In this document: piece by piece, positions 25,370 through 35,500 of the stretch
Layout: the number at the start of each line of letters is the position of its first letter
How positions within the stretch are numbered: the stretch's first letter is position 1
Source of the DNA: Cytophagales bacterium
GTDB lineage: Bacteria; Bacteroidota; Bacteroidia; Cytophagales; Spirosomataceae
Length of the DNA: 46,164 nucleotides
Reading direction: 5' to 3'
Assembly: GCA_013298025.1 (NCBI GenBank)
Contig: JAAFJE010000029.1
Location: 1-46,164, forward strand
Position numbers and translations under genes: made by a program
Notes under the pieces: generated by a model
What the model was told of the DNA's origin: nothing
Database searches by the model: none
What the model saw: only the letters and a program-made list of their open reading frames with translations

Positions 25370-26329
25370 ATGAAGAAATTAATTTATATACTGGGCTTAG
25401 GAATGATGGGGTTACTTTCTTGTAATGCCGAGAAAGAATTTCCTGATTATAAATACCAAACGGTATATTTTGCGTATCAATACCCTATCAGAACTATCAC
25501 ACTCGGCGAAGATACGTATGTAAACACCGACCTTGATAATCAGCATAAATTTCAAATTTATGCCGCCACAGGAGGCGTTTATTACAGCAAAAAAGATGTA
25601 TCTATTGCGGTAAATGTGAATAACTCGCTTTTAGGTAGTGGCTTACGCTTTGGCTCAGGAAAAGACGAAATATTACCCATGCCGAGCAATTATTACACCT
25701 TGGCATCCAACAACATTGTGATTCCGAAAGGAACGCTTGCTGGGGGCGTAGATGTACAATTGACAGATGCGTTTTTCGCAGACCCCAAAGCCATCAAAAA
25801 TACCTACGTCATTCCTCTAAACATGACCAAAGTAACCGATGCTGATTCTATTTTATACGGAAAACATTTTGTTTTATATGCCGTAAAATTTGTGAATCCT
25901 TGGCATGGCAATTACCTCAGAAGGGGCAAGGATGTCGTAACGGGTTCGCTCAACCAAACCATTGTACGTCATGCACAATATGTGGAAAAAGACGAAGTAA
26001 ACAAACTTTCCACCAAATCTTTGAGCGAGTTGGAGTTTCCTGTAGTCGTGAAAGACAAAGACGGCAAAAACATCAATGTTACCTTGCTACTCAAATTTGA
26101 CAACGAAGGCAAATGTACCATTAGCTCTAGTACAAGCGGTTTTACAGCTACTGGTTCGGGCGTATTTGTGAAAAAAGGAGAGAAAAATAGTTGGGGAAAC
26201 AAAGACAGAGATGCCTTGTATTTGAAATATGAGATAGACTTGACAAGCATGAAAGTTGCCACAACCGATACACTTGTGATGCGTGACCGTGCCGTAACGA
26301 TGGAAACTTTTACGCCAGTTGCCAAGTGA
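25370..26329 (+). CDS. DUF1735-type surface glycan-binding lipoprotein
   Basis: Lipoprotein of 319 residues (signal MKKLIYILGLGMMGLLSC, Cys18). The N-terminal half resembles the DUF1735 (BT_3987-like) domain, with ITLGEDTYVNTDLDN, the characteristic MPSNYYTLASNNIVIPKG and a later YVIPLNM. The C-terminal part, starting near KFVNPWHGNYLRRG, resembles a DUF4361-type domain. Proteins of this layout sit after SusCD pairs and act as surface glycan-binding proteins. The gene lies between SusD2 (41 bp) and the GH10 gene (25 bp), so it probably presents xylan to the enzyme. Ligand not shown by sequence. Confidence 0.82.
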   Translation: MKKLIYILGLGMMGLLSCNAEKEFPDYKYQTVYFAYQYPIRTITLGEDTYVNTDLDNQHKFQIYAATGGVYYSKKDVSIAVNVNNSLLGSGLRFGSGKDEILPMPSNYYTLASNNIVIPKGTLAGGVDVQLTDAFFADPKAIKNTYVIPLNMTKVTDADSILYGKHFVLYAVKFVNPWHGNYLRRGKDVVTGSLNQTIVRHAQYVEKDEVNKLSTKSLSELEFPVVVKDKDGKNINVTLLLKFDNEGKCTISSSTSGFTATGSGVFVKKGEKNSWGNKDRDALYLKYEIDLTSMKVATTDTLVMRDRAVTMETFTPVAK

Positions 26330-26354
26330 TATGTTTAAACTAGACCATTGTAAC

Positions 26355-28037
26355 ATGAAGAAATTACATACCCTCATGGCAGGAATCATGACGCTTGCGT
26401 TTGCTTCCTGTACTAAATTTGAAGCCCTCGATTTTGCGGCCAACAAGCCCGAAAGCATTGCTTTACAAGAAGATATAGATGCGTATCCAGCACTCAAAAC
26501 GTACATCAACCGAACGGCCCATCCAAATTTTAAATTTGGTGCAGCCCTTTCACTCAGCGACTACGTAAACAAAGGCGTGATGTACCGCTTGGCCAATAAA
26601 AATTTTGACGAAATTGTACTTGGCTATGAAATGAAACACGGGGCGGTCGTACAAGCCAACGGCACGCTGGCATTGGATAATGTCAGCAAATTGTTGGCAA
26701 CAGCAAAAGAAAGTGGTACTACGGTGTATGGGCATACCTTATGCTGGCATGCCAATCAAAATGCTACTTACCTCAAAGGTTTGATTGCTCCTGATATTCT
26801 TTCGTCAACTGGCCCTGGTTGGGACTTAATCACAGCCGCTGATTTTGAAACCGATGCCGCCACTAATTTTCAATCTAATGCCAATGCTGTATTGTCTTAT
26901 ACGGCTGTGGGCGAAGGAGCTAACGGCGTTGGGAGAGCCTTGAAAATTAATAATGCAAGCGTTCGGGCTAATGATTGGGAAGCTCAGTTTTTCTTGAAAT
27001 TTTCGCCCGCAGCAGTCTTGGGAGAAAGATATATCCTTAAAATGGATGTGAAAGCAGATGTTGCTGCATCTTATTCTACTCAGGCACACGTAACCCCAGG
27101 GGCATACAAACACTGGGACTTTTTCGGTACTATTTCGGCTACGCCAACTTGGACGACCTATACCAAAGAGATTACAATTACTGCCGACATGGCTACCTGT
27201 GGAGCAATTGCTTTTAATCTTGGTAAAACGGCTACTAACTATTATTTCGACAATATCACTTTGACAAAATACAATGCTACAGGAAGTATCCAAACAAGAG
27301 AAAAAACACCTGAGCAAAAGAAGACCCTCATTACCAATGCTTTGGATAAATGGATGTCAGGGATGTTGGAGGTAAGTAAAAATTATGTAAAAGCATGGGA
27401 CGTTGTAAACGAACCCATGGACGACGGCAAGCCGTATGAACTCAAAACGGGTGTTGGCAAAACGTTGGCAGGCGATGAGTTTTACTGGCAAGACTACATG
27501 GGTAAAGACTACGCCGTAACAGCTTTCCAATTAGCAAGAAAATATGGCAATGCTACAGACATCCTTTTTATCAATGATTATAATTTAGAATATAATTTGG
27601 ATAAATGTAAAGGTATTATTGCCTACGTCAATTACATCGAATCGAAAGGAGCGAAAGTAGATGGCATCGGTACGCAAATGCACATCGACATCAACAGCGA
27701 TAAAACCAAAATTGCAGATATGTTTAAGCTTTTAGCTGCTTCTGGAAAATTGATAAAAATCTCTGAATTGGACATTGGTTTGGGCGGTATAAAAACAGCC
27801 AACGCTACCAAAGAGCATTACCAAGCACAAGCCGAAATGTACAAATACGTGATTGATAAATACTTCGAGTTAATCCCTGCTGCCCAACGCTACGGTATTA
27901 CCCTGTGGAGTCCACTCGATAGCCCTGCCAATTCGAGTTGGCGTGCTGGCGAGCCTATCGGTATCTGGAACTTACAGTATGTGCGAAAGTTAGCATATTC
28001 GTATGTTGCCGAAGCGATTAAAACCAATATGAAATAG
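26355..28037 (+). CDS. GH10 endo-beta-1,4-xylanase lipoprotein with inserted CBM
   Basis: Protein of 560 residues. The start at 26355 opens a lipoprotein signal (MKKLHTLMAGIMTLAFASC, Cys19). The GH10 barrel is split. Its first part runs to about residue 155 and contains GHTLCWH. A carbohydrate-binding module of CBM4/9/22 type occupies about 156-308 (DLITAADFETDAATNF to YYFDNITLTKY). The barrel then resumes with WDVVNEPM (acid/base Glu353) and ISELDIGL (nucleophile Glu471). Split GH10 enzymes with internal CBMs are known from xylan PULs of gut Bacteroidetes, usually with two modules; one is seen here. As a lipoprotein it would cut xylan at the cell surface. Last gene of its operon. Confidence 0.92.
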   Translation: MKKLHTLMAGIMTLAFASCTKFEALDFAANKPESIALQEDIDAYPALKTYINRTAHPNFKFGAALSLSDYVNKGVMYRLANKNFDEIVLGYEMKHGAVVQANGTLALDNVSKLLATAKESGTTVYGHTLCWHANQNATYLKGLIAPDILSSTGPGWDLITAADFETDAATNFQSNANAVLSYTAVGEGANGVGRALKINNASVRANDWEAQFFLKFSPAAVLGERYILKMDVKADVAASYSTQAHVTPGAYKHWDFFGTISATPTWTTYTKEITITADMATCGAIAFNLGKTATNYYFDNITLTKYNATGSIQTREKTPEQKKTLITNALDKWMSGMLEVSKNYVKAWDVVNEPMDDGKPYELKTGVGKTLAGDEFYWQDYMGKDYAVTAFQLARKYGNATDILFINDYNLEYNLDKCKGIIAYVNYIESKGAKVDGIGTQMHIDINSDKTKIADMFKLLAASGKLIKISELDIGLGGIKTANATKEHYQAQAEMYKYVIDKYFELIPAAQRYGITLWSPLDSPANSSWRAGEPIGIWNLQYVRKLAYSYVAEAIKTNMK

Positions 28038-28043
28038 GTTACT

Positions 28044-28095
28044 TTCAAAAGAAACGCAGTATTTTGAACAAACAAAATACTGCATTTCTTTTGAA
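28044..28095. terminator. Strong bidirectional-looking terminator after the GH10 gene
   Basis: 28044-28066 pairs with 28073-28095 over 23 bp with a single C-A mismatch and a six-base loop. The arms are A/T-rich at the base, giving a U-run on either strand. It separates the SusC1-to-GH10 operon from the HTCS genes. Confidence 0.8.
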
Positions 28096-28138
28096 GATTT
28101 ACTAGCCACTAATGTATGAGTACCGCTATAAAATTGTA

Positions 28139-28146
28139 TAAATTTG
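28139..28146 (+). promoter_or_regulatory. Candidate -7 box for HTCS1
   Basis: TAAATTTG matches the Bacteroidota -7 consensus TAnnTTTG exactly, 46 bases before the HTCS1 ATG. A good -33 TTTG is not seen at the usual distance, so the promoter is weak or needs help. Confidence 0.45.
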
Positions 28147-28192
28147 CTTGTTTTTTGTATTCATCAAAGCAAACGTTATAATCCATTAAGCT

Positions 28193-31100
28193 ATGAAGAG
28201 GTGTTTTCTATTATATTGTTTTCTAGTCGTTTTCTACACTTATGGGCAACAGCCTAAAGAGTATAAGTTTATTAATTTTAGTAATAAAAATGGACTGTCG
28301 TCCAATTCCATCAATGCCATTATCAAAGATAAAAATGGCTTTATGTGGTTTGCGACAGAAGATGGATTAAATAAATTTGATGGACAAAACTTCATAGCGT
28401 ATCGACACAAAGCTTACGACAGTACAAGTATTGGAAGAGGGGCCGTCATTGCCATGACCCAAGACAAACATAAGCAATTATGGTTGGCCGCCAATTTTAC
28501 GTTGTCGTTGTACAACCAAAACCAAGATGCGTTTTTCAATTATGATTTTAGTAAATATGGCTGGATAACAAGCCTTTGTGCCGACTCGTTTGGCAAAATA
28601 TGGGTAGGCACGTATAGTGGCTTGTTTGTCTTTGACCCTACTACGCATAACGTTACATCTTTCAAAGCCAAGACTGGGCCACAAGCCAATACGATCAACT
28701 GTATAACAGAAGATTCAAGACATAATATTTGGATAGGGAGTACGAATGGGCTACACCTATTTCACAGAAAATCAGCTACTTTCAAGCATTATGGCCATGA
28801 CCCTGCCAACCCTAATAGCCTTTCGAGCAATCTTATACGTTGCATCACAGAAGATACACACGGACAACTCTGGATTGGTACAGACACCGGTGGCATCAAT
28901 GTGATGAACCCTAGCAATGGTTTTTGCAAAATTTATCGTGCTAATATAGCCGACAATACAACCCTTTCGAGTAATAACATTTTTAAACTTGCCTTCGATA
29001 AGGCTGGGCAACTGTGGGTTGGAACAGACGTTGGTCCCAATATTTTACATCCACAAACCAATCAAGTAGAACGTATTAAATGTTCTTTGTTGGGACAAGA
29101 CGGGCATATAGCCCGCATCGCAGGCCGTTCGGTAAGAGATATTTATATCGACGAAACGGGTATTTATTGGCTTGCCATTCACCAAGGAGGCGTAAACAAA
29201 TACGATACCAATTTGGCTGTTTTCAACCATAAACCTTTTCACCTTTTCGACCCTAATGGACTGACGGGCAGCTCTGTTATGACTTTTGCCGAAGGGGTGT
29301 CAGGAGAAATATTTGTAGGCTTGGAAGGTACTGGCATCAATAAATTCAATCCTAAAACAGGTACAATCAAACCCTATACCCTCAAAGAAGATAAAATTAA
29401 CCACGCCTCTGTGATAGCACTGGCAACGCAAAACCATAACCTTTGGATTGCCACCTACCAATTTGGTCTATACCGTGCCAATACCCAAACGGGAGCTGTC
29501 AATTATTTTGCCCTACCTACCAGTAAAAACGATTTGAACGACGTACCCGTCAATTGTATAAGCATTGATAAAAATGGACTCCAGTGGTTTGGAACAAACG
29601 GTGGTGGGGTGTATCTGTACCATGCGGGCAAGAATACCTTGGTATCGTTGCAAGATTTTTTTGAATTACCCTCATCCAACAAACTGCCTTTAAATGGCTA
29701 TATCACCAGTATTATAGAAGACCTACAAGGTAATGTATGGATGGGTTCTAATGGCACTGGTATAGCCGTTTTTTCGCCTTATACTAAAAAATTTCAGGTA
29801 TTCAATCACGGTAACAGCAATCTGCCTATAGACAAAGTACAAAGTGTTTTATGCGATAAATCAGGAAAAATATGGATTGGCTTGTCGGGTGGTGGGCTCT
29901 GTTTGTACAAACCTGAGAGAAATAATTTCGATATTTTCGACGAAAGAGCCTCTTTGCCTAATGATGTGATTTATAGGATTTTAGAAGACAACAAAGGACA
30001 ACTATGGCTGAGTACCAACAAAGGTATTAGCACTTTCGACCCTCATAAAAAAGTATTCCGAAACTTCTCTCACTATAATGGTATTCAACAAAGTACTTTC
30101 AACGTAGGGGCTGGATTTAAAACCTCTGACGGGCAACTATTTTTTGGGGGCTTAGACGGGTTTAATTATTTTAATCCTAACAATATTATTCAGAAAAAAA
30201 TTATTCCCCCACTTTTTATTACGAGCCTCAAAGTCAATAATAAATTGGTTAGTCCATCCGAAAATGCCGAAATAACGGAGCATATTTCTATGGCTAAAGA
30301 AATTACGCTGAACTACAAGCAAAACTTTTCCTTAGACTTTATGGCACTCAATTATACTGTGCCACACGAAAACCGCTATGCCTATCGCTTAGACGGCTTC
30401 GACAAAGAATGGAACCAAGCCAACACGGCCGTTTATACCAATTTGGACCCCGGCGTTTATACCTTTCGCTTGAAAGCTTATAGCGAAAATGGGGCTTGGA
30501 CAACCCCCGAAAAGGTTATTAAAGTAACCGTAAAACCTCCTTTCTGGCGAACCTACTATGCTTATACCTGCTATGTATTAATAGTGGTGTTTGTCTTTTG
30601 GGCATTGCGGAGAAGTTCTATTCAAAAGCTAAAAAATGAATTTTCCCGAGAACAAGAACGCCTAGAAGTCAAGCATTTAATAGAAAAAGAACGCCACGAA
30701 GCGGAGAAAATGATGGAGTTGGAAAAAATTAAAATTAAGTTTTTAACCAACTTGAGTCATGAGCTAAAAACGCCTTTAACGCTGGTACTCAATCCAATTG
30801 AAAACCTGATGTTTCAGGAAAATAGTACCGAAAAATTGGAAATGCTCAACCTCATTAGTCGCAATGCCAAAAGGTTACTGAACTTGGTGAATCAGTTGCT
30901 CGATTTTCGTAGCATCGAAACCCACGAACTAACCCTGCATACGACCGAGGTCGATTTAGTACCATTTACCCAAGAAATTGTCGATTCGTTCAAATACATT
31001 GCTACTCGTAAAAATATATCCTTGCATTTTCTCAGTACATACAGTACTTTTTATACCCATTTCGACAAAGACAAAGTAGAACGCATCTTAATCAATATTC

Positions 31101-32284
31101 TTTCAAACGCCATCAAATTTACCAACGAAGGAGGCAATGTAAGCGTACAACTCGCCAACGATAACAATACAGGTATCAAGCTGATTATCAGAGACACAGG
31201 CATTGGTTTACCCTCTGATTTAGTAGATAAAATTTTTGAAAGATTCTTCCAAGTCAATCATCATGACACCATCCTCAACCAAGGCAGTGGCATAGGGCTA
31301 TCTATTGCCCAAGAGTTTGTAAAACTGCATGGCGGCACAATCAATGTAGAAAGCGAAGAAGGACTCGGCACAACCTTTGTGATTAGCCTACCGCTCTCGC
31401 CTATTGTTTTTGAAGAAGCCTCTGCTCCAAGCATTGCTACACCCGAAAATTTATCTATTGCTAGTTTTGCCAAACATCAACCGCCTAAAATAGACTTGCC
31501 CACTATTTTAATTGTCGATGACGACGACGATTTGCGAACCTATTTGGTAGAAAGTCTCAAGACAAAGTATAAAGTCATAGAGGCTACCGACGGCCGAAAA
31601 GGTTGGCAAAAAGCTTTGTCGGCTCATCCGCAAATCATTATTACCGACGTAAATATGCCGGGAGTTGATGGGGTGGAAATGGTAAGGAAAATCAAAAGTG
31701 ACAACCGTACCAAGCATATTCCTGTGATTATGCTCACGGTACTATCGGAAGAAAGCAACCAACTCAAAGGGCTAGAAGCTGGCGCCAGCGATTATCTCAC
31801 CAAGCCTTTTAGCTTTCATTTGTTGAGCATCAAAATAGATAACCTTCTGAGCCTTAATAATTTATTGAAAGATACCTATAGCCGAAAAATTCAGCTAGAA
31901 ACCCCTGTCTTTGAAGCCGTTTCGGAAGATGAAAAGTTTTTGCTTAAATTTTCTCATTATGTAGAAGAACACATAGAAGACACCAACCTTTCTATAGAAG
32001 AACTTAGCAAAAATATGTGCGTAAGCAGAGGCACACTTTACAGCAAAATACTCAACCTTACAGGCGAATCGCCCGTAGAATATGTGCGGTCGATAAAGTT
32101 GAAAAAAGCCCTTTTGCTACTTGAAAAAAGTGATATGAAAATTTCACAAATCGCCTATGCTGTTGGGTTCTCGAATCCTAATTATTTTACAAGGGCATTC
32201 AGGGCAAAATACAGTGTATCGCCATCAGAATATGTGTCACATCATAAAAATGTGGTACATGAAGTTATGGAAGAAGAGTCTTAA
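28193..32284 (+). CDS. Hybrid two-component system regulator (HTCS1)
   Basis: Single-protein sensor-regulator of 1,363 residues with a signal peptide (MKRCFLLYCFLVVFYTYGQ). The periplasmic part is a series of Reg_prop propeller repeats (such as NGFMWFATEDGLNKFDG and GKIWVGTYSGL) and a Y_Y_Y domain before one transmembrane segment near 786-806. The cytoplasmic part has HisKA with His856 (NLSHELKTPL), a HATPase domain, a receiver with phospho-acceptor Asp1152 (ITDVNMPG) and an AraC-type HTH at about 1265-1350. HTCS proteins bind oligosaccharide products in the periplasm and activate PUL operons. It is flanked by its own terminator and is a tandem paralog of HTCS2. Confidence 0.94.
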   Translation: MKRCFLLYCFLVVFYTYGQQPKEYKFINFSNKNGLSSNSINAIIKDKNGFMWFATEDGLNKFDGQNFIAYRHKAYDSTSIGRGAVIAMTQDKHKQLWLAANFTLSLYNQNQDAFFNYDFSKYGWITSLCADSFGKIWVGTYSGLFVFDPTTHNVTSFKAKTGPQANTINCITEDSRHNIWIGSTNGLHLFHRKSATFKHYGHDPANPNSLSSNLIRCITEDTHGQLWIGTDTGGINVMNPSNGFCKIYRANIADNTTLSSNNIFKLAFDKAGQLWVGTDVGPNILHPQTNQVERIKCSLLGQDGHIARIAGRSVRDIYIDETGIYWLAIHQGGVNKYDTNLAVFNHKPFHLFDPNGLTGSSVMTFAEGVSGEIFVGLEGTGINKFNPKTGTIKPYTLKEDKINHASVIALATQNHNLWIATYQFGLYRANTQTGAVNYFALPTSKNDLNDVPVNCISIDKNGLQWFGTNGGGVYLYHAGKNTLVSLQDFFELPSSNKLPLNGYITSIIEDLQGNVWMGSNGTGIAVFSPYTKKFQVFNHGNSNLPIDKVQSVLCDKSGKIWIGLSGGGLCLYKPERNNFDIFDERASLPNDVIYRILEDNKGQLWLSTNKGISTFDPHKKVFRNFSHYNGIQQSTFNVGAGFKTSDGQLFFGGLDGFNYFNPNNIIQKKIIPPLFITSLKVNNKLVSPSENAEITEHISMAKEITLNYKQNFSLDFMALNYTVPHENRYAYRLDGFDKEWNQANTAVYTNLDPGVYTFRLKAYSENGAWTTPEKVIKVTVKPPFWRTYYAYTCYVLIVVFVFWALRRSSIQKLKNEFSREQERLEVKHLIEKERHEAEKMMELEKIKIKFLTNLSHELKTPLTLVLNPIENLMFQENSTEKLEMLNLISRNAKRLLNLVNQLLDFRSIETHELTLHTTEVDLVPFTQEIVDSFKYIATRKNISLHFLSTYSTFYTHFDKDKVERILINILSNAIKFTNEGGNVSVQLANDNNTGIKLIIRDTGIGLPSDLVDKIFERFFQVNHHDTILNQGSGIGLSIAQEFVKLHGGTINVESEEGLGTTFVISLPLSPIVFEEASAPSIATPENLSIASFAKHQPPKIDLPTILIVDDDDDLRTYLVESLKTKYKVIEATDGRKGWQKALSAHPQIIITDVNMPGVDGVEMVRKIKSDNRTKHIPVIMLTVLSEESNQLKGLEAGASDYLTKPFSFHLLSIKIDNLLSLNNLLKDTYSRKIQLETPVFEAVSEDEKFLLKFSHYVEEHIEDTNLSIEELSKNMCVSRGTLYSKILNLTGESPVEYVRSIKLKKALLLLEKSDMKISQIAYAVGFSNPNYFTRAFRAKYSVSPSEYVSHHKNVVHEVMEEES

Positions 32285-32303
32285 CTGTAAGCTATCATAA
32301 CCC

Positions 32304-32342
32304 GTCTGTATGTATTTGATTGATAAGCAAATATATACAGAC
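32304..32342 (+). terminator. Terminator-like hairpin after HTCS1
   Basis: 32304-32318 pairs with 32328-32342 over 15 positions with one G-T pair and a nine-base loop, followed by ATTATTTTTATG. It lies 20 bp after the HTCS1 stop and separates it from HTCS2. Confidence 0.65.
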
Positions 32343-32439
32343 ATTATTTTTATGTATGTATCTCAATCCATTGAATCGAATCAAGTATTGCTTATCACTT
32401 TTAATTGTCGAAAGATAAATGATACTAAAAGAATATTTT

Positions 32440-32473
32440 TTTGAATAAAACAGACTTATCCTTCTTATATTTG
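32440..32473 (+). promoter_or_regulatory. Candidate promoter of HTCS2
   Basis: TTTG at 32440-32443 and TATATTTG at 32466-32473, 22 bases apart, match the -33 and -7 elements of Bacteroidota sigma-ABfr promoters. The HTCS2 ATG follows at 32582, leaving a leader of about 100 bases. Confidence 0.55.
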
Positions 32474-32581
32474 TGTCTATCTTACACATTTTTTACTCTT
32501 TTCATGTTGGGTTTGTAAAGCCCAACAGCATTATCCATTCAAAGATTTTTTCGGTTTATCAAAAGAAAAAATTGATTGACT

Positions 32582-35500
32582 ATGAAGACTCAGTATTATA
32601 TCATTTTATTGCTTTCGCTCTTCCAAACTTCATTGGGACAAGTAAAAGACTATAATTTTATCAACCTCAACAATAAAAATGGGCTATCGTCCAATACCGT
32701 CAATGCTATTTTGAAAGACAAGTACGGCTTTATGTGGTTTGGTACAGACGACGGACTGAATAAATTTGACGGGCAAAATTTTACCATATATCGGCATAGC
32801 GAAACGGACTCAAACAGTATCGGCAGGGGCGTAATAATGGCGATGCAAGAAGATATAAACGGAAACTTATGGATTGGTTCAAATATTACTTTATCTCTTT
32901 ACAACAGAAGTTTAAACAATTTTATCAATTTTGACTTTAGTAAACTTGGTTGGATTCGTTGCCTTCGAGCCGACCATTTAGGCAATATTTGGGTGGGGAC
33001 ATACAGTGGGCTACATTATTTTAACCCCAAGACAAAGAAAATAATTACTTATAGAGCCAATCCTTTAAGAAAGGATAAGCTGAATTCTGATGTCATTCTT
33101 TCAGTATTTGAAGACAGTAAAAACAATGTATGGGTAGGTACAAACGCAGGCTTTCATTTGTTGAATCCTGCCAAAGGCTCGTTTGTTCGATATTTTCATG
33201 AAGAAGGAAATCCTCTGAGTATTGGTAGCGACGTTGTTCGTACTGTGGCAGAAGACAAAGAAGGAAATCTTTGGCTTGGCACACGTGAAGGATTAGATAA
33301 AATGAATGTAGCAAGGCAAACATTTGAGCATTTTACAAGTATAAAATCGGATGTACAAACCTTGAGCGATAATAGCATTTATAAAATTGCTTTTGACAAA
33401 GATGCAAAACTGTGGGTAGGCACAGAAGATGGATTGAATATCTTTAACCCAAAAGATGGTAAAACCCTTAGAATCAACAAGTCGGCATCGAATAAATTTA
33501 GCGGAGCAGGCAGTTTTATTGGGTATTCGGTCAGAGATATTTATTTGGATAATTGCGGTATTTATTGGATTGGAACAATCAAAGCTGGCGTAAACAAATA
33601 CGATAGCAATTTGGCTTACTTCAATCATACAAGGTTAAATCCTTCGGATTTTAATAGTGGCTCGGTATTATCATTTGCGGAGAGTCCGACGGGTGATATA
33701 TTTATCGGGACAGAAAACAGGGGGCTTAATATTTTCTATACAAAAACTGGCTCAATAAACCCGATTCCCTTGGCAGGCATGGATGCAAACAAAGGCATTA
33801 TTTTGTCTTTAGAACGTTCGGAAAATACACTTTGGATAGGGTCTTATGCACATGGACTATACCGCAAAGATTTACGAAACAACACGACCAAAAACATTCC
33901 TATCACAAATCCTGATGGCTCAAACGTTCCGATTAATTGCCTAAAAGCCGATAAAGATGGAAATATCTGGATAGGGACAAATGGGAAAGGGCTATACAAA
34001 TACAATAGCAAGACAGAAGAATTACTGCATTTTAGCCATATTTTTCACGAAAATAAAGCAAGAAGTGCCTTAAAAAATGGGTATATTACCACTATTGAAA
34101 TAGACCCCAAAGGGAATTTATGGATAGGCACAAATGGAAGCGGATTGACAATTTATCATCCAATTGAAAAAAAGCTAAAAGTGTTTAATCATGACAATAG
34201 CCATTTGCCATTTGACATGGTTTTGGCGGTTCATTGCGATAAAAAGGGGCAAATTTGGGTAGGTGTCATGGGCGGTGGATTATGTTTGTTTGATGACAAA
34301 GCACAAAACTTTCGCCAGTATAGTGCCAAAAATCTGCTTTCAAACGATGTGATTTGTCAAATCTTAGAAGACGATTTGGGTCATTTATGGGTTAGTAATA
34401 ATAAGGGTATCAGCGTTTTTGACCCTCAAAAAAAGATATTTAAGAATTATACTTATCATAATGGCATTCAGCAAAGCAATTTCAACTTTGGTGCTGGACT
34501 AAAAACCAGTACGGGTGAAATGTATTTTGGCGGAAACGAAGGCTTTAATTATTTTAATCCAACATACCTCAATCAGAATAGAAATACACCTTCTTTGGTC
34601 TTGACAGATTTGAAAATTGGCAACAAAAGCGTAAATCCAGTTGAAAATACAGAAATTACAGAACCCATTTCGCTGGCGAAAAGAATAGACCTAAGCTACA
34701 AACAGAACTTTTCCTTAGACTTCGTCGCCTTGAATTATACCGCCCCACAAGAAAACCAATATACTTATATGCTTGAGGGTTTTGATAAAGATTGGAATAA
34801 AGTCGGCACTGTTACGACGGCCGTTTATACCAATTTGGACCCTGGAACTTATAAATTTAGACTCAAAGCCAAAAGTGAAGATAGTTCTTGGCACACACCC
34901 GAAAAGGTAATTGAGATTATCGTTCATCCACCTTTTTGGCGTACTTACTATGCTTATACTTGTTATGTGTTGATGGTCATATTGATTTTCTGGACCTTGC
35001 GTAGAAGAGCCATTCAGAAAATCAGGAATGAATTTGCTTTGGCACAAGAACGCCTTGAATTAAACCATCTTATTGAAAAAGAAAGAACCGAAGCCGAGCG
35101 AAAAATGGAATTAGAGCAACTCAAAATTAAGTTTTTGACCAACCTCAGCCATGAATTAAAAACACCATTGACGCTAATTTTGAATCCTATTGAGAGCCTT
35201 TTATCGAAAGAAAAAAGCACCGAAAAAGTAGAAACCCTCAATTTGATTAACAGAAATGCCAAAAGGCTTTTAAATATTGTCAATCAATTATTGGATTTTC
35301 GTAAAATAGAAGAAAACGAATTGAAACTAAACTTATCAGAAGGCGACTTCGTTTCGGTTGCCCGAGAGATATTCGATTCTTTTAAGTATATATCTGAACG
35401 TAAGCATATTCACCTCGATTTTGTGAGTTCGATCAATGCGTTTTATACCGTTTTCGACAAAGATAAAGTAGAACGTATTTTACTTAATTTGTTGTCGAAC

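Noticed and set aside
26826-27317. 163-codon frame antisense to the CBM of the GH10 gene
   Set aside because: Rich in Cys/Ser/Phe as expected of a reverse-frame shadow, and the sense gene is certain.
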